Made by a program: the position numbers and the translations under genes | Origin: Symbiodinium natans | Taxonomy: Eukaryota; Sar; Dinophyceae; Suessiales; Symbiodiniaceae | Assembly: GCA_905221605.1 (NCBI GenBank) | Contig: CAJNDS010000546.1 | Coordinates: 442,501 to 506,500 of the forward strand | Length of the DNA stretch: 64,000 bases | Reading direction: 5' to 3' | Notes under the pieces: model-generated | What the model saw: only the letters and a program-made list of their open reading frames with translations | Databases searched by the model: none | Told to the model about the DNA's origin: nothing | Part shown: positions 10,594 through 20,731 of the stretch, piece by piece | Layout: the number at the start of each line of letters is the position of its first letter | How positions within the stretch are numbered: the first letter of the stretch is position 1

Positions 10594-10677
10594 CGCAGGG
10601 TCTCATTGGCAGGAGTTTTTGGCGCCCTTCTGGTGTGAGTCGGGCGGCGAGCGGATAGGCGCCCGGGCAGAAAGGTA
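10594..10677 (+). CDS. Coding-like island, unknown
   Basis: Reads GSHWQEFLAPFWCESGGERI then GARAER before a TAG, lying between CCCTAAA and TTTAGGG tracts. Confidence 0.35.
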
Positions 10678-10952
10678 GGCCTCCAGACGTCTTTGGGGTT
10701 TAGGGTTTAGGACTTGGTTAAACCCTCAGCCCCAAACCCTAAACCCCAAACCCTTAATTAACCCCAAACCCTAAACCCTAAACCCCAAACCCTAAACCCC
10801 AAACCTTTTTCCCCGAACCGTAAACCCTAAACCCTAGCCCCTACACCCTAAACCCTAAACCTCTCCTGCAGGTGGGCCTCTCTGCGTCTCGGACGTGATG
10901 CAGGCCGGTGGCAGCCAAGACTCAGACTCTGTGGCTCTTTCCCTCAGGGTTT

Positions 10953-11097
10953 TCCCAACTACCCCCCTCTTTAGTAGGGTTTCAGGTTTAGGGCCACCTT
11001 TGAATAACCTGCATAGGGCTTAATTAGCCCGAAGTAGCCTTATTTACGGGGGGAACCTAGGGGGGTAGTTTAGACGCGGTAGTAGGGGAACCCATGA
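10953..11097. mobile_element. TIR element, family 12
   Basis: Ends resemble TGGGTTCCCCTACTACC in inverted orientation, with a core holding GGCTTAATTAGCCC. Related copies at 26938-27108 and 50741-50880. Target duplication not clear for this copy. Confidence 0.6.
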
Positions 11098-11191
11098 GGC
11101 TCTTGCCAGCTAAACCCCAAATGGGATTATTAATGGAGGGCACGAGAATCGCTATTAAGGCCTCTTCGCATAAACGGTGAACATCCCAACC

Positions 11192-12062
11192 TACTACCTC
11201 AATCAGCTCCATAGACGAGGGGCCGCCGATCCGCGCCTTTTCACACGCAAACTCCTTGCGGAAAGCATCCTCCACGTACAATGCTCCCACGAACGAGTCG
11301 TGCAGTGTTTGGGCGAAGCCGAAAGGCCGCTGCGCCTGGACAACTACGCATCCTTCCCTAGACCCTCGGAGGTATAAGTGCAGCTCCCGACACTGAGCAC
11401 CTGGGTTATAGGACACCTTTCTTAAGCTGCGTAGTCTCTGAGGAGATTTCATTCGCATTGTTATTGGGTTTGAGAGGATCATACTTAGAACGTAAACCCC
11501 AATCCCTAAACCCTGGTAGGGTTTTAGCTTCATCGAGCTTCAATGAGGGGACCTGGCTCATCCTTAATCGACACTCCTCCGAGGGCTTAGGCTCCCTAAA
11601 CCCTAAACCCTAAACCCTAAACCCTAAACCCTAAAATCCTAAAACCCTAAACCCTAAACCCTAAACCCTAAGCCCTAAACCCCAAACCCTAACCCTAAAC
11701 CCTCAACATCCTATTCGGGTACCGGGAAGGAGGTGCTTTCAAGAAAAACGATGGAGACACCATACCGTGATCATGGCTGGCAGGTCTTCCCAGGAAGTTG
11801 GCGCGAGACGTTTGCTGAGATCATCCGATGCTGGCCTGCCAGTCCTCAAACCCCTAACCCCTAAACACCAAAAAACCCCGAACCCAAGCCCTAAGCCCCA
11901 AACCCGAAAGATTCAACCCCAAACCCTGAACCCCCTAAACCCCCAAGCCCTAAACCCGAAACCCTAAACCCTAAACCCTACATTCCGCCATCCCTCAGGA
12001 GAGGAAACGACCCATCGTCTGGATCTCCACGACTGGCTAGACCGGGTGCTGCGCCGAGGTCT
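11192..12062 (+). CDS. Three linked exons of an unknown gene
   Basis: Exon A (about 11192-11368) reads RRGAADPRLFTRKLLAESIL and QCSHERVVQCLGEAERPLRL. It joins exon B (11730-11826, SRKTMETPYRDHGWQVFPGS) through a GA-AG intron whose start GAGGT equals the start of exon B. B joins exon C (11999-about 12062, EETTHRLDLHDWLDRVLRRG) through an intron starting GATGCT. The frame is kept through both joins. Further coding-like sequence at 12351-12488 and 12624-12752 may belong to it. A 158-codon frame on the other strand overlaps exon A, but it runs through the intron and shows no splice logic. No family recognised. Confidence 0.55.
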
Positions 12063-12350
12063 GAGGGTTTAGGGTTTAGGGTTTCGGGTTTAGGATTTAG
12101 GGTTTAGGGCCCTACAACCCTAAACTCCTAAAACCCCAGAAGAAAAAAACAACATTCTTACTGCCCTAAATCCTGAATCCTGAACCCTAAACCCTTAAAC
12201 CCTACATCTGAAATTTCACCTATGTCTCAACTGCCTCAAGACACATCCCCGCCTAAACCCTAAACCCTAAACCCTAAACCCTAAACCCTAAACCCTAAAC
12301 CCTAAACCCTAAACCCTAAACCCTACACGCTAAACCCTAAACCCTAAACA

Positions 12351-12488
12351 GCTGGCTATTCGACTCAACTGCCGCTAGTTCGTCCCTTGAAGTTTCCAGT
12401 GCTTCCGTGGGCAGGTGCGAACCCAAGCAGCGTGGGCGTGCTGGCTACTCGTGCCATGATTGGCGGTTTTCACTGGTTTGGTGGTAAC
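12351..12488 (+). CDS. Coding-like island, unknown
   Basis: Open in two frames. One contains SSVGVLATRAMIGGFHWFGG, the other E-V-S-S followed by VGRCEPKQRGRAGYSCHDWR. I could not decide between them. Flanked by long telomere-type runs on both sides; likely an exon of the gene at 11.2-12.1 kb. Confidence 0.4.
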
Positions 12489-12623
12489 CCTAGACCCGGT
12501 TTAGGGTTTAGGGTTTAGGGTTTAGGGTTTAGGGTTTAGGGTTTAGGGTTTAGGGTTTAGGGTTTAGGGTTTAGGGTTCAGGGTTCAGGGTTTAGGGTTT
12601 AGGGTTTAGGGTTTAGGTCAATG

Positions 12624-12752
12624 TACCACAGTTTTTCGACAAATGGTAATGAATCAACGAAGCGTTCTTCCTTGCGACTGCAACGGCAACGTAATTTGAG
12701 TTCCTTATCAGCCCCAGTTGGACTCTGTTTCATATTCGAGCTTTGGCGAAGG
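12624..12752 (+). CDS. Coding-like island, unknown
   Basis: Reads YHSFSTNGNESTKRSSLRLQ then RQRNLSSLSAPVGLCFIFEL. Basic and Ser-rich, directly after a TTTAGGG run. Confidence 0.4.
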
Positions 12753-13309
12753 GTTTAGGATGTAGGGTCCCGCGAAAACCTTAAACTCGAAGGTCCACGT
12801 AGTCTGTTTCTAAACTCTTGTCTCTTGCCGTTTTTTTAGGGTTTAGGGCACACAACAAGGGGCCGTAGTTCGTGCAGCCATGTCCCAAAGCACTTGGACA
12901 GCAAAAAGCAATCTACTAATTATCAACCCTTAATACTCATCCTTCCAAACCCTAAACTCCCTAAACCTTCGCAACCTTAACGTCTTCAAGGCTCCCAAAT
13001 CCTGCTGAACCTTCTAAACCCCTTACGAAACACTCGAAACCTTCTACGCTGGGAGGTTCTGGGCACTGAATAAACCCAAGGGTTAAGGGTTTAGGGTTTA
13101 GGGTTTAGGGTTCAGGGTGCTTAATAACCCAATCAAAACTTGCACTTCATAACCCACTTGTATGACCATATTAGGATACTACAGGGGCTTATAAGTGGCT
13201 TAGCCAAAGTTCTAATAGGGTTAACCCTAAACCTAAACCCTAAACCCTAAACCCTGAACCCTAAACCCTAAACCCTCCTAAACCTTAACCTCCAAGAACC
13301 CCCATGCCC

Positions 13310-13402
13310 TACGACGCCTGCCGCAGGTTCCGCGGCGGTTCATCTCGGATCCTGGTGGGCAGTGGACACTGGGATGTCGCAGTGGCGGTGTGTAGGTGCA
13401 GC
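13310..13402 (+). CDS. Coding-like island, unknown
   Basis: Reads YDACRRFRGGSSRILVGSGH then WDVAVAVCRCS. Flanked by CCCTAAA-like sequence before and TTTAGGG after. Confidence 0.35.
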
Positions 13403-13489
13403 GTTTAAGAGTTTAGGGTTTAGGGTTTAGGGTTTAGGGGTTGCCTGTATCTCCGCAGCCATTGTGGGCAGTTGCCCTAAACCCTAGAC

Positions 13490-14038
13490 ACCCCCAAGCC
13501 AGCCATGAAAGGCATACCAATGGACCACAAAAACCATCACTCAAGCTCGATACCCCAATCATTCATTAAATGCACATCGTGAAAGAAACACCAATGCGAA
13601 AGCAGTCAAATGCCTACACCATAAGCCGAGATCTCTAAGTGGGTTTGACACCAGAGCTGCGCCTGCCCGCCACGCAAGCACCTGCGGCCACGCAGCACTT
13701 GCGCCCCCCTCGGTCCTGTTTGGGTGGTTCGACGCTACCTAGCCAAGCCAAGTGAAGCCTCAACTAGCGTGACAGTTTTAGGGTTGAGGGGTTTCGGAAG
13801 GTATGTTGGGGGCTGATTCTAGCGATCCTTCAATGGGATGGGCCATTGGGAAAAGAGTCGGACCTGTAACAACCCAAAGAAAGCTGTTGGGGTTTAGGGT
13901 TTAGGGTTTGGGGTTTGGGGTTTAGGGTTTAGGGTTCAGGGTTTAGGGTTTGGGGTTTTCAGGGTTGTATTCTCTCTCGCAGCAAGAGGCTCAATTTTGA
14001 ACTCGGATTGGTTGCCCTTTGAGTTTGGTTCAGCAGCC
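13490..14038 (+). other. Region upstream of the ZFAND2 gene
   Basis: A 13.49-13.78 kb stretch holds no clear exon (one open frame, FDTRAAPARHASTCGHAALA, is possible at about 13637-13735). It is followed by TTTAGGG repeats and then non-repeat DNA from 13975, which begins CTCTCTCGCAGCAAGAGG. The AG at 13981-13982 could be the acceptor for a trans-spliced leader, as dinoflagellate mRNAs carry one; this is an inference. Confidence 0.3.
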
Positions 14039-15385
14039 ATGGCAAACTTCAGCGACTGTGGCAAGCATTGTTCCGACCCCTATTGCAAGCAGCAGGATCT
14101 TAAGCCCTAAACCCGAAACCCTAAACCCTGAACCCTAAACCTATAAACTCTACACCCTAAACCCCGCTAAACCCTAAACCGCAGGACCTTCTCCCTTTCG
14201 AGTGCGATGCATGTGGCAAAGCCTACTGCTCGAAGCATTTCAGTGGCTGGGTTGGCGTTTGGAACGTTTTAAACTATTTTTGACTGTTCTTCCGCAGTCC
14301 TCGGCACGACATCCCAAAACCGCTCGTTGGCTTCACTTCGCACAGGTGCCCTCTCATATACATGCTTTGATAGACAGACTAGATAGTGGATAGATATAGA
14401 CAGATAGACGATCTGATGGGAATCAGTAAGATCAACCCTACACCCTAAACCCTAAACCCTAAACCCTAAACCCTAAACCCTAAACCCTAAATCAGTCAAG
14501 GCTATGAGTCCCACAGCTGCCCCAAGGGGCGGGTGGCCACCGATCGTCGCGTCATCGTGTGCCCACTTTGCTCTGCGGCGGTTCCGCTGGCGCACGGCGA
14601 GGACGAGAACCAAGTGTGGGAGCGGCATGCAACTCGGAAGCGCATTTTTTTCGTCACTGCTGGTAGTTGCAGCTTCTGAACCCTAAACCCTAAACCCTAA
14701 ACCCCAAACCCCAAACCCTAACCCCAAAATCCCTAAACCCCAAGCCTAAACCTTAAATCCCTCACCCCCAAAACCTGAACTTTAATCGGGTCATGCCTTC
14801 TAGGTGGCCCCAGGGGTTTAGGGTTTAGGGTTTAGGGTTTAGGGTTTAGGGTTTCGGGGTTGAAGAAAGCTAAGGCAACCAGCGGAAGCTGCGTTCCCAA
14901 GCAGGCAACGAAGCCGAACCGGTGCCCCGTGAAGGGCTGCAAGGAGAAGCTCACCTTCTCCAACTCCTGCGACTGTGGTACCTGTGGACTCAAGGTGTGC
15001 TTGAAGCATCCGGGTTCTCGAGTGGAGAAATCCTGTTCATGTGTTCTTTTCTATCTTCCTTCAGCAGCTCTAAGTGAGAATACGGGCAGTCAGCCGCCCT
15101 AAGCCCTGGACCCCAAACAGCCGTACCCTTCGTATGGGCCCTTACAAGGAGCAAGGGCCCATACTCATACTTCAAGGAGGTAACGGCCCATATTAGGGCC
15201 CATAGAACTACCGTTAGGGACTAGTTTTACCCCTAAACCCTAAACCCTAAATCCTCAACCCTAAACCCTGAACCCTAAACCGTTCAGCCCTGGCCACACC
15301 CAGGCATCGCTTTGAAGATCAGCACGACTGCTGCCCGCGTCACCCCAAGAGAGGCGAGGCTTTGTTCTTCTTAGAAATACCATGA
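14039..15385 (+). CDS. ZFAND2: ZFAND2-type protein with two AN1 zinc fingers (5 exons)
   Basis: Exons 14039-14095, 14185-14245, 14501-14628, 14875-15005 and 15304-15385 join to 152 codons plus stop, close to the size of animal ZFAND2A. AN1 finger 1 spans residues 11-46 (C11, C16, C26, C29, C34, H37, H44, C46; the His spacing is one longer than usual). The linker has VIVCPLC, matching the conserved CPLC of the family. Finger 2 begins [10 protein letters not shown] and ends [12 protein letters not shown] with all eight ligands. ZFAND2 proteins bind p97/Cdc48 and the proteasome in stress and ER-associated degradation; that role is known for the family, not shown here. Start chosen as the ATG just before the first finger. 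Intron donors are GA, GC, GC, GC, all ending AG|G, and all four introns are rich in telomere-type repeats. No C-terminal UIM or CaaX box seen. Confidence 0.9.
14096..14184 (+). repeat. Intron 1 of ZFAND2, made of telomere-type repeats
   Basis: An 89-bp GA-AG intron that consists almost wholly of CCCTAAA-like units. The sequence at its left edge (GCAGGATCTT) is nearly repeated at its right edge (GCAGGACCTT), 9 of 10 bases. Removing it rejoins the first AN1 finger [15 protein letters not shown] exactly. Confidence 0.85.
15117..15216. mobile_element. TIR-like element inside ZFAND2 intron 4
   Basis: Contains TATGGGCCCTTAC on the left and inverted GGGCCCATA motifs on the right, separated by a short core. 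Related GGGCCC-centred sequence occurs at 32990-33090 and 39980-40100. Boundaries approximate. Confidence 0.45.
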
Positions 15386-15678
15386 ACCCCCTATGACCTG
15401 GTACCCTCCGTTCAAGGCCCTTATCTTACCGTAAGCCCTAGACCCTAAACTCTACAAGTTACCATATATTGTAGCTGGGTTTCTGAAAGGTCAAGGGTTT
15501 CGTGGTTTCGGGTTTACTTGGGGTTTGGGTTCGGGGTATACCCTGGGTTCGTTCCAGGGTTCACGGTTGTTACCCTAAACCCTAAACCCTAAACCCTAAA
15601 CCCTAAACCCCAAGCCCTAAACCCTAAACCCTAAACCCTAAACCCTAAACCCTCAAGCCTGAACCCTTTAGGGTTCAG

Positions 15679-15745
15679 GGATTTGGCGAATTCGCTACTC
15701 CGGGGTTCCCTGAGGGTCATAGCACCAGCTTTCTTTTCTTGGGGG
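15679..15745 (+). CDS. Coding-like island, unknown
   Basis: Reads GFGEFATPGFPEGHSTSFLF in one frame between telomere-type repeats. Short; frame not corroborated. Confidence 0.3.
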
Positions 15746-15768
15746 GTTTAGGGTTTAGGGTTTAGGGT

Positions 15769-15800
<32 letters not shown>

Positions 15801-16027
15801 GCTTGAGGCTTGAGGGTTGAGGGTTGAGGTTTGAGGTTTGAGGGTGTAGGGTAGGTTTTCCGAAAAACAAACAGGGACCCCGCTGTTAAGGGTTTAGGGT
15901 TTAGAGCTTAGGGGGTAAGAAGTCAAAGAAAGCCTAATTCCTAAGACCTTGAAACCTGAACCTTAAACCCTGAACCCCTTGACCCTGGCTGAACCTTAGC
16001 CCAAGCTGAATTTCGATCAACCGGCAG

Positions 16028-16069
16028 GTGGCAAGGACTTGCTGCAGCAGTTCGCACGGCTTGTCAAAG
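16028..16069 (+). CDS. Short exon with canonical donor
   Basis: Bounded by CAG|GTGG on the left and by GTGAGC on the right. Reads GKDLLQQFARLVK. Intron start GTGA resembles exon start GTGG, as in the other introns. Confidence 0.45.
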
Positions 16070-16121
16070 TGAGCTGAGCGCATTTGGGTTGCTCATCACT
16101 CTACCTTAAGTGTCCATTTTT

Positions 16122-16142
16122 GCATGCTGCTCAGCAGCATGC
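16122..16142. repeat. 21-bp perfect palindrome inside a larger inverted repeat
   Basis: GCATGCTGCT-C-AGCAGCATGC, lying within a wider inverted structure with TCCATTTT on the left and AAAATGGA on the right (about 16100-16207). Probably the centre of a MITE forming the intron between 16069 and 16283. Confidence 0.7.
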
Positions 16143-16282
16143 CTCCTTGCGTGACTAGGACTTGGCTTAAGGAGCCTCCTGAAAATGGAAGTCGTCCCTG
16201 GAAGGTAGTTGCAAATCACAATCATATTTGTGTGTTGCTGTCGGGTTTCTAAAGCTAGTCTTAGATGGCTGTAAGGCATGAA

Positions 16283-16600
16283 GCAGAGTGGACAGAGATC
16301 CCTGCTGCTGCGCGCCTGTGGAATTGCGGCGGCTGGCGTTACAGGCAGCCGCCGTCTTCTACTATTTGCTTAAGAACCCCAAAAGAGTAGAAGATCAGAA
16401 TCCCTATATTACGCTTATAAGGAAGAACATTCTGTGTTTTTTGGGGATTCTTAAGCAAGTTTTAGTATTTGAGCGAAAAAGCCACTTGCATTCAACAACG
16501 GCGTCCCTGCACAGAACACGCCGCTACAACAAAGACCCTGCGGTCACTGCACAGAAAGGCCGCCGACATAGAAAAGAGTTGCATCTTTGGGTTCAATTCG
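16283..16600 (+). CDS. Two exons separated by a family 9 TIR element
   Basis: First part reads DPCCCAPVELRRLALQAAA to about 16353. After the TIR element the second part (16465-16600) reads LSEKATCIQQRRPCTEHAAT then LRSLHRKAADIEKSC. A GT donor at 16354 (GTCTTC) with an acceptor TTTTAG before 16465 keeps the frame. Function unknown. Confidence 0.45.
16366..16458. mobile_element. TIR element, family 9
   Basis: Begins TTGCTTAAGAACCCC and ends GGGGATTCTTAAGCAA, an inverted pair with one mismatch. Lies inside the inferred intron of the 16283-16600 island. Confidence 0.75.
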
Positions 16601-16644
16601 GGTTTCAGGGTTCAGGGTTCAGGGTTCAGGGTTCAGGGTGTGGG

Positions 16645-16853
16645 GTTGAGAGTTTTTCGGCTTGATTCCAAACTCCCCGCTTCCCCCCCTTCTCCCGGAG
16701 CAACTTTTGCCAGGGTCCTTGGTGGCATAACGGGGCCTGTGGCTATTTTAATATTTTTGATATGGAACGCCATGCTCTCGAGGAAGGAGAGTGTCCACTG
16801 CACAGGCTTTGGGAGTTATAGCAGTCAAGGCAGTTTGAACTTTTTGCGTGCCT
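16645..16853 (+). CDS. Exon with one hydrophobic (membrane) segment
   Basis: Open frame containing RVLGGITGPVAILIFLIWNA, a clear membrane-helix-like stretch, followed by MLSRKESVHCTGFGSYSSQ and a stop at 16853-16855. It could be the C-terminal exon of a membrane protein; the family is not recognised. Confidence 0.45.
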
Positions 16854-16907
16854 AGGCCTAGGGTCTTCAGTTCTCAGTTTCAGCAAGGGCTTTTCCATAA
16901 CCCACTT

Positions 16908-17020
16908 TGAGAAATAGTTCGCACTTTCGGAAGAGCCAGGCGAGGAGACTCTACAGTGAAATGTTGCTTCTGGTTCTGGTGCTGCATGTGTTAGGCGATC
17001 AAAATATCTCTAGCGGGAAC
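16908..17020 (+). CDS. Coding-like island before the C-tract
   Basis: Reads SSHFRKSQARRLYSEMLLLV then LVLHVLGDQNISSGN, then runs into poly-C and CCA repeats. The downstream proline/histidine reading frame is low complexity and probably not coding. Confidence 0.35.
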
Positions 17021-17030
17021 CCTCCCCAGG

Positions 17031-17038
17031 CCCCCCCC

Positions 17039-17114
<76 letters not shown>

Positions 17115-17292
17115 ACCCCCCCAACCACCACAACCACAACCACAACCACACCACCCACCACCAGCCACAACCACAACCACAACCACAACCACAACCACAA
17201 CCACCACCACCACCACCACCACCACCACCACCACCACCACCACCACCACCACCACCACCACCACCACCACCACCACCACCACCACCACCACC
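17031..17292. repeat. Poly-C run followed by CCA/CAACCA microsatellite
   Basis: About 70 C, then ACCACAACCACAACC and (CCA)n of about 90 bases. All six frames stay open through it for compositional reasons only. Confidence 0.9.
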
Positions 17293-17479
17293 CCCAACAT
17301 CCCAAACCCTAAACCCCAAACCCCAAACCCTAAACCCCAAACCCCAACCCGCAAACCCTCAACCCCAGCTGAGCCGCAGACGAGGCCACGCCCCCCCGCG
17401 CATCCGGCGTCTTGATCCCTGCCTCGGCAGTACCAAGCCTAGAGCTCTAAAGCCCAAAACACTAAAAAGGAACCCTTCC

Positions 17480-17680
17480 CCCTAAAAATCCTAGAATCCT
17501 AACAAGAACCCTAAACTGCCCTAAACCCTAAAATCCTAGAATCCAAAAAAAAGAACCCTAAACCCTAAAATCCTAGAATCCTAAAAAAGAACCCTAAACC
17601 TAAACCCCACAATCCTAGAATCCTAAAAAAGAACCCTAAACCCTAAAATCCTAGAATCCTAAACCCTAAACCCTCAAAGT
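17480..17680. repeat. Variant telomere array with 36-42 bp higher-order unit
   Basis: About five units, each holding ATCCTAGAATCCTAAAA and AGAACCCTAAA. A locally amplified compound of degenerate CCCTAAA units. Confidence 0.75.
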
Positions 17681-17693
17681 TTAAGAGTGGGCA

Positions 17694-17789
17694 TTTCCCG
17701 AAATCGGGGTACCCCTTGTTTACCCCCAAATAGAATCGAATCCCCTTAAAAAAGGAAACCCTAGAAAGGGTACCCCTATTTTTCGGAAA
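17694..17789. mobile_element. TIR element, family 10
   Basis: Left TTTCCCGAAATCGGGGTACC and right GGGTACCCCTATTTTTCGG are inverted copies with two differences. Fragments with GGGTACCC or GGGGCACCC occur at about 1115 and 6722. Confidence 0.65.
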
Positions 17790-18140
17790 CCCCCCATGTA
17801 TCTTATCCTCCTCAGAGGATTTTGACGTAGCCAACCGGGTTTAGGGTTTAGGGTTTAGGGTTTAGGGTTTAGGGTTTAGGGTTTAGGGTTTAGGGTTTAG
17901 GGTTTAGGGTTTAGGGTTTAGGGTTTAGGGTTTAGGGTTTGGGGCACTGCGCCACAGAGTCATGAAGATGTTTGGCCTCGATGTTCTGCACGTTAAAGCC
18001 CTAAACCATGAAGTTTAGGGTTTAGGGTTTAGGGTTTAGGGTTTAGGGTTTAGGGTTTAGGGTTTAGGGTTTAGGGTTTAGGGTTTAGGGTTTAGGGTTT
18101 AGGGTTTAGGGAAACCCGAAACCCCAAACCCTACTGGAGA

Positions 18141-18230
18141 GCTCCGTTCTCTGAGTCGCTGCTTGTGAGCTCGTTTTGCCCTGTGATCCTCCCTCCGCCT
18201 GACTACCCCCTACCCGAGAACGAATGATGG
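18141..18230 (+). CDS. Coding-like island, unknown
   Basis: Reads APFSESLLVSSFCPVILPPP then DYPLPENE, between a TTTAGGG run and CCCTAAA run. No family recognised. Confidence 0.35.
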
Positions 18231-18546
18231 TGGAACCTAGGGCACCCTAAACCCTAAACCCTAAACCCTAAACCCTAAACCCTAAACCCTAAACCCTAAT
18301 CCCGGTGGTTCTTGGGTGGTGGTGGAACCTAGGGCACCCTCAACCCTAGTCCGGGTGGTTCTTCGTCCTTCTGGTTTAGGGTTTAGGGTTTAGGGTTTAG
18401 GGTTTAGGGTTTAAGGTTTCAGGACGTGGCACCTGCAACCTGCAACCGAAAGAAAGATGCCCTTCTCGGCTAGTGTCCATTCCGGTCCCCACCTTGCTTG
18501 CTGCGCGCTGCTTGCGCCCTGAGCTATTCCGTGACGATGCCTTCCG

Positions 18547-18716
18547 CAGTTAGTATGTGCTGCTTTGCAGCTGGACGCGCCACTGCGCATTGGGTACCTT
18601 GTTGGTTTTTTTGCACAAAGGAATCCTACTATTCGGGGCACATATCAACCCGAAATGAAATATCAACCCAGAGATCCCGTACCCGCAACCTCGAAGCTAA
18701 ATTTCGGCCAGTTTTT
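18547..18716 (+). CDS. Coding-like island, unknown
   Basis: After TTCCGCAG it reads VCAALQLDAPLRIGYLVGFF then AQRNPTIRGTYQPEMKYQPR and SKLNFGQF. Ends at TTTAGGG repeats. Opposite-strand frames also open; this frame is preferred because it starts at an acceptor-like site. Confidence 0.4.
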
Positions 18717-18916
18717 AAGGTTGAGGGTTTAGGGTTTAGGGCTAAACCCAAAACCCAAAACCTATTCAACCCTAAACCCTAAACCCTAAACCCTAAACCC
18801 TAAACCCTAAACCCTAAAACCCTAAGCCCTAAACCCTAAACCCTATTCAGCAAGGTCTCAAGAGGCCCAGCCTCCTGAGAAGCCCCGGGGACCATGCCAC
18901 GGTTCCCAACATGCCC

Positions 18917-19075
18917 AACATCCATAAACATCCGAAATCTCTCAATCTCCTTATTTTACAGGTTTATGGTTTAGGGTTTCGAGGGCTTAAAAGGTTAACA
19001 TCCATGAACATCCGAAATCACTGAATCTCCTTATGTTTACAGGTTTATGGTTTAGGGTTTATAGGGCTTAAAAGG
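18917..19075. repeat. Tandem duplication, about 81 bp x 2
   Basis: AACATCCATAAACATCCGAA with its downstream sequence through GGTTTATGGTTTAGGG is repeated once with a few substitutions. Each unit ends in telomere-type units. Confidence 0.8.
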
Positions 19076-19273
19076 TTTCGGGCTTAGGGTTCCCCAACCC
19101 TGGACCCTAAAACCTCTGTATGCTCAGCCCTTTACACCACCCTAAACCCTAAAAGTGCGGGGTGGACAAAAGAACCAGTTGGACTTCGGGTTTAGGGTTT
19201 AGGGTTTGGGGCACAAGGCTTAGGGCCCAGGGTGGGTCTTTATTGTTTCAACCTTGCATCCTTGGCCTTTTTG

Positions 19274-19338
19274 TAGGCGGCTGAGGTTACATCTGGGCCA
19301 GGTGCCAAAGTTGCAGCCCCAGCTGGGGTGTTCAAGAC
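19274..19338 (+). CDS. Coding-like island, unknown
   Basis: After TTTTGTAG|G it reads AEVTSGPGAKVAAPAGVFKT and then meets a (CT)n microsatellite at 19339-19363. May be part of the gene that continues downstream. Confidence 0.4.
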
Positions 19339-19707
19339 TCTCTCTCTCTCTCTCTCTCTCTCTCCCCGAAAATCTGGAACCTGAAAACCTGAAACTTGAA
19401 CTTCCAGAACCCTAAAACCCAGGATCCAGGGCCCTCAAACCAATCTCGAGCCCTGAATTCTGAAGCCCAGAAAACCCGCCGCAGACCCTAAACACCCTAA
19501 GCCCAACACCCTGAACCCCGGAGATCACTAAGCCCTACCTTAACCCAAAACCTAAGCCCTGAACCCTAAACCCTAAGTTGAGGGTTTAGGGATGGGGGTG
19601 TAGGGTTTAAGGTAGGCTTAAGTAGCATGCGGGGTAGGGTTTAGGGGCTTGGGGTTGAGTGGAAGGTTAAGGCTTTTTTGGCGAAATCTATAAGACTTTG
19701 GCTTCTC

Positions 19708-19812
19708 GCTGTCTCAAGAGCCTAGGAATCCGCTCTACGACTTCGCAAACCGCGAACGCCGTGGCCCGGTATCTACCGAGGAGCCAACGCCGGGAGTTTT
19801 GTATGAGTTGCA
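19708..19812 (+). CDS. Coding-like island, unknown
   Basis: Two open frames overlap: SLGIRSTTSQTANAVARYLP and EPRNPLYDFANRERRGPVST. I cannot choose between them. Flanked by TTTAGGG on the right. Confidence 0.35.
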
Positions 19813-19873
19813 CGGATTGAGGGTTTAGGGTTTAGGGTTTAGGGTTTAGGGATAGTATGCTAGCGCTCAGGCG

Positions 19874-19974
19874 AGGAACATCTCCAGCAAGGCCCTGTGG
19901 GAACCCTGTCCCTGACAGCTCTGACCAGCTCTGTCCACACCAGCGCTAAAGGTCGTCTTAAGGTTTCCGGGAGT
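19874..19974 (+). CDS. Coding-like island, unknown
   Basis: After CTCAG|G it reads EEHLQQGPVGTLSLTALTSS then VHTSAKGRLKVSGSGR, ending before CCCTAAA repeats. Confidence 0.45.
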
Positions 19975-20046
19975 GGCCGTTGACTTACCCTAAACCCTAA
20001 ACCTTAACCCTAAACCCCAAACCCTAAACCCTAAACCCTGAACCGC

Positions 20047-20188
20047 AGAAGCATATCTTTGGTGTCCTTTTGGGGGGTACAAGAAATCTAAACCCTACTT
20101 CATGTTGGAACCAAGCCGTCGACAACACAACGTCTTGCTACTACTGCCCGACTGCTGAGGCCATATATCCAGCATTCCCGGCATTGGG
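20047..20188 (+). CDS. Coding-like island, unknown
   Basis: After CCGCAG it reads KHIFGVLLGGTRNLNPTSCW then DNTTSCYYCPTAEAIYPAFP. Could be an upstream exon of the PPR gene; no PPR motif in it. Confidence 0.35.
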
Positions 20189-20552
20189 GTTTCGGGGCTT
20201 AGGGGTTTAGGGGTCAGGGTTTAGGGTTTAGGGTTTAGGGTTTAGGGCCAGGGTTTAGGGGTTTAGGGTTTAAGATTGAGTGTTGAGGAGTCCAGGGTTT
20301 GAGGGTTTGAGTGTCTGGTGATGCCTAGAATCCGCGACGAAGCTTCGTAACATCCGACTGGTATATCAGCCAGCTCAGGGTTAGCTTGCTTCAATTTGCA
20401 CAGGGATCCTATTATGATTTGAGGTTTAGGGTTTAGGGTTTAGGGTTTAGGGTTTAGGGTTTAGGGTTTAGGGTTTAGGGTTTAGGGTTTAGGGTTTAGG
20501 GTTTAGGGTATGATTTGCTACCTCCACCAATGTGGCTGGTTGGGAGTCGCAG

Positions 20553-20621
20553 GCGACAGTGTCTCAAGCAAGCAACGGAAGGACGGGGACCCTTCTGTTC
20601 CGAAACCTCTGGGAAGATCTA
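20553..20621 (+). CDS. Possible 5' exon of the PPR gene
   Basis: Begins after GTCGCAG with GCGACAG and reads ATVSQASNGRTGTLLFRNLW then EDL. A GA donor at 20622 would join it in phase 0 to the first firm PPR exon at 20732. No PPR signature, so the link rests on phase only. Confidence 0.4.
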
Positions 20622-20731
20622 GATAGCATACCCCGAAATTTTAGGGTCTAGGGTTTAGGGTTTAGGGCTCAGGGTTTAGGGCTTAGGGCTTAGGTTTTAG
20701 GGTTTAGGGTCCAAGCCTCTCAACCTGATAG

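Noticed and set aside
11057-11533. Minus-strand gene of 158 codons
   Set aside because: It overlaps the + strand exon A, which joins two further exons in frame with splice-site duplications. The minus frame shows no splice structure or known domain.
16991-17354. Four overlapping frames of over 100 codons (poly-Pro, poly-Gly, poly-Trp, poly-Val)
   Set aside because: They exist only because poly-C and CCA repeats have no stop codon in any frame.
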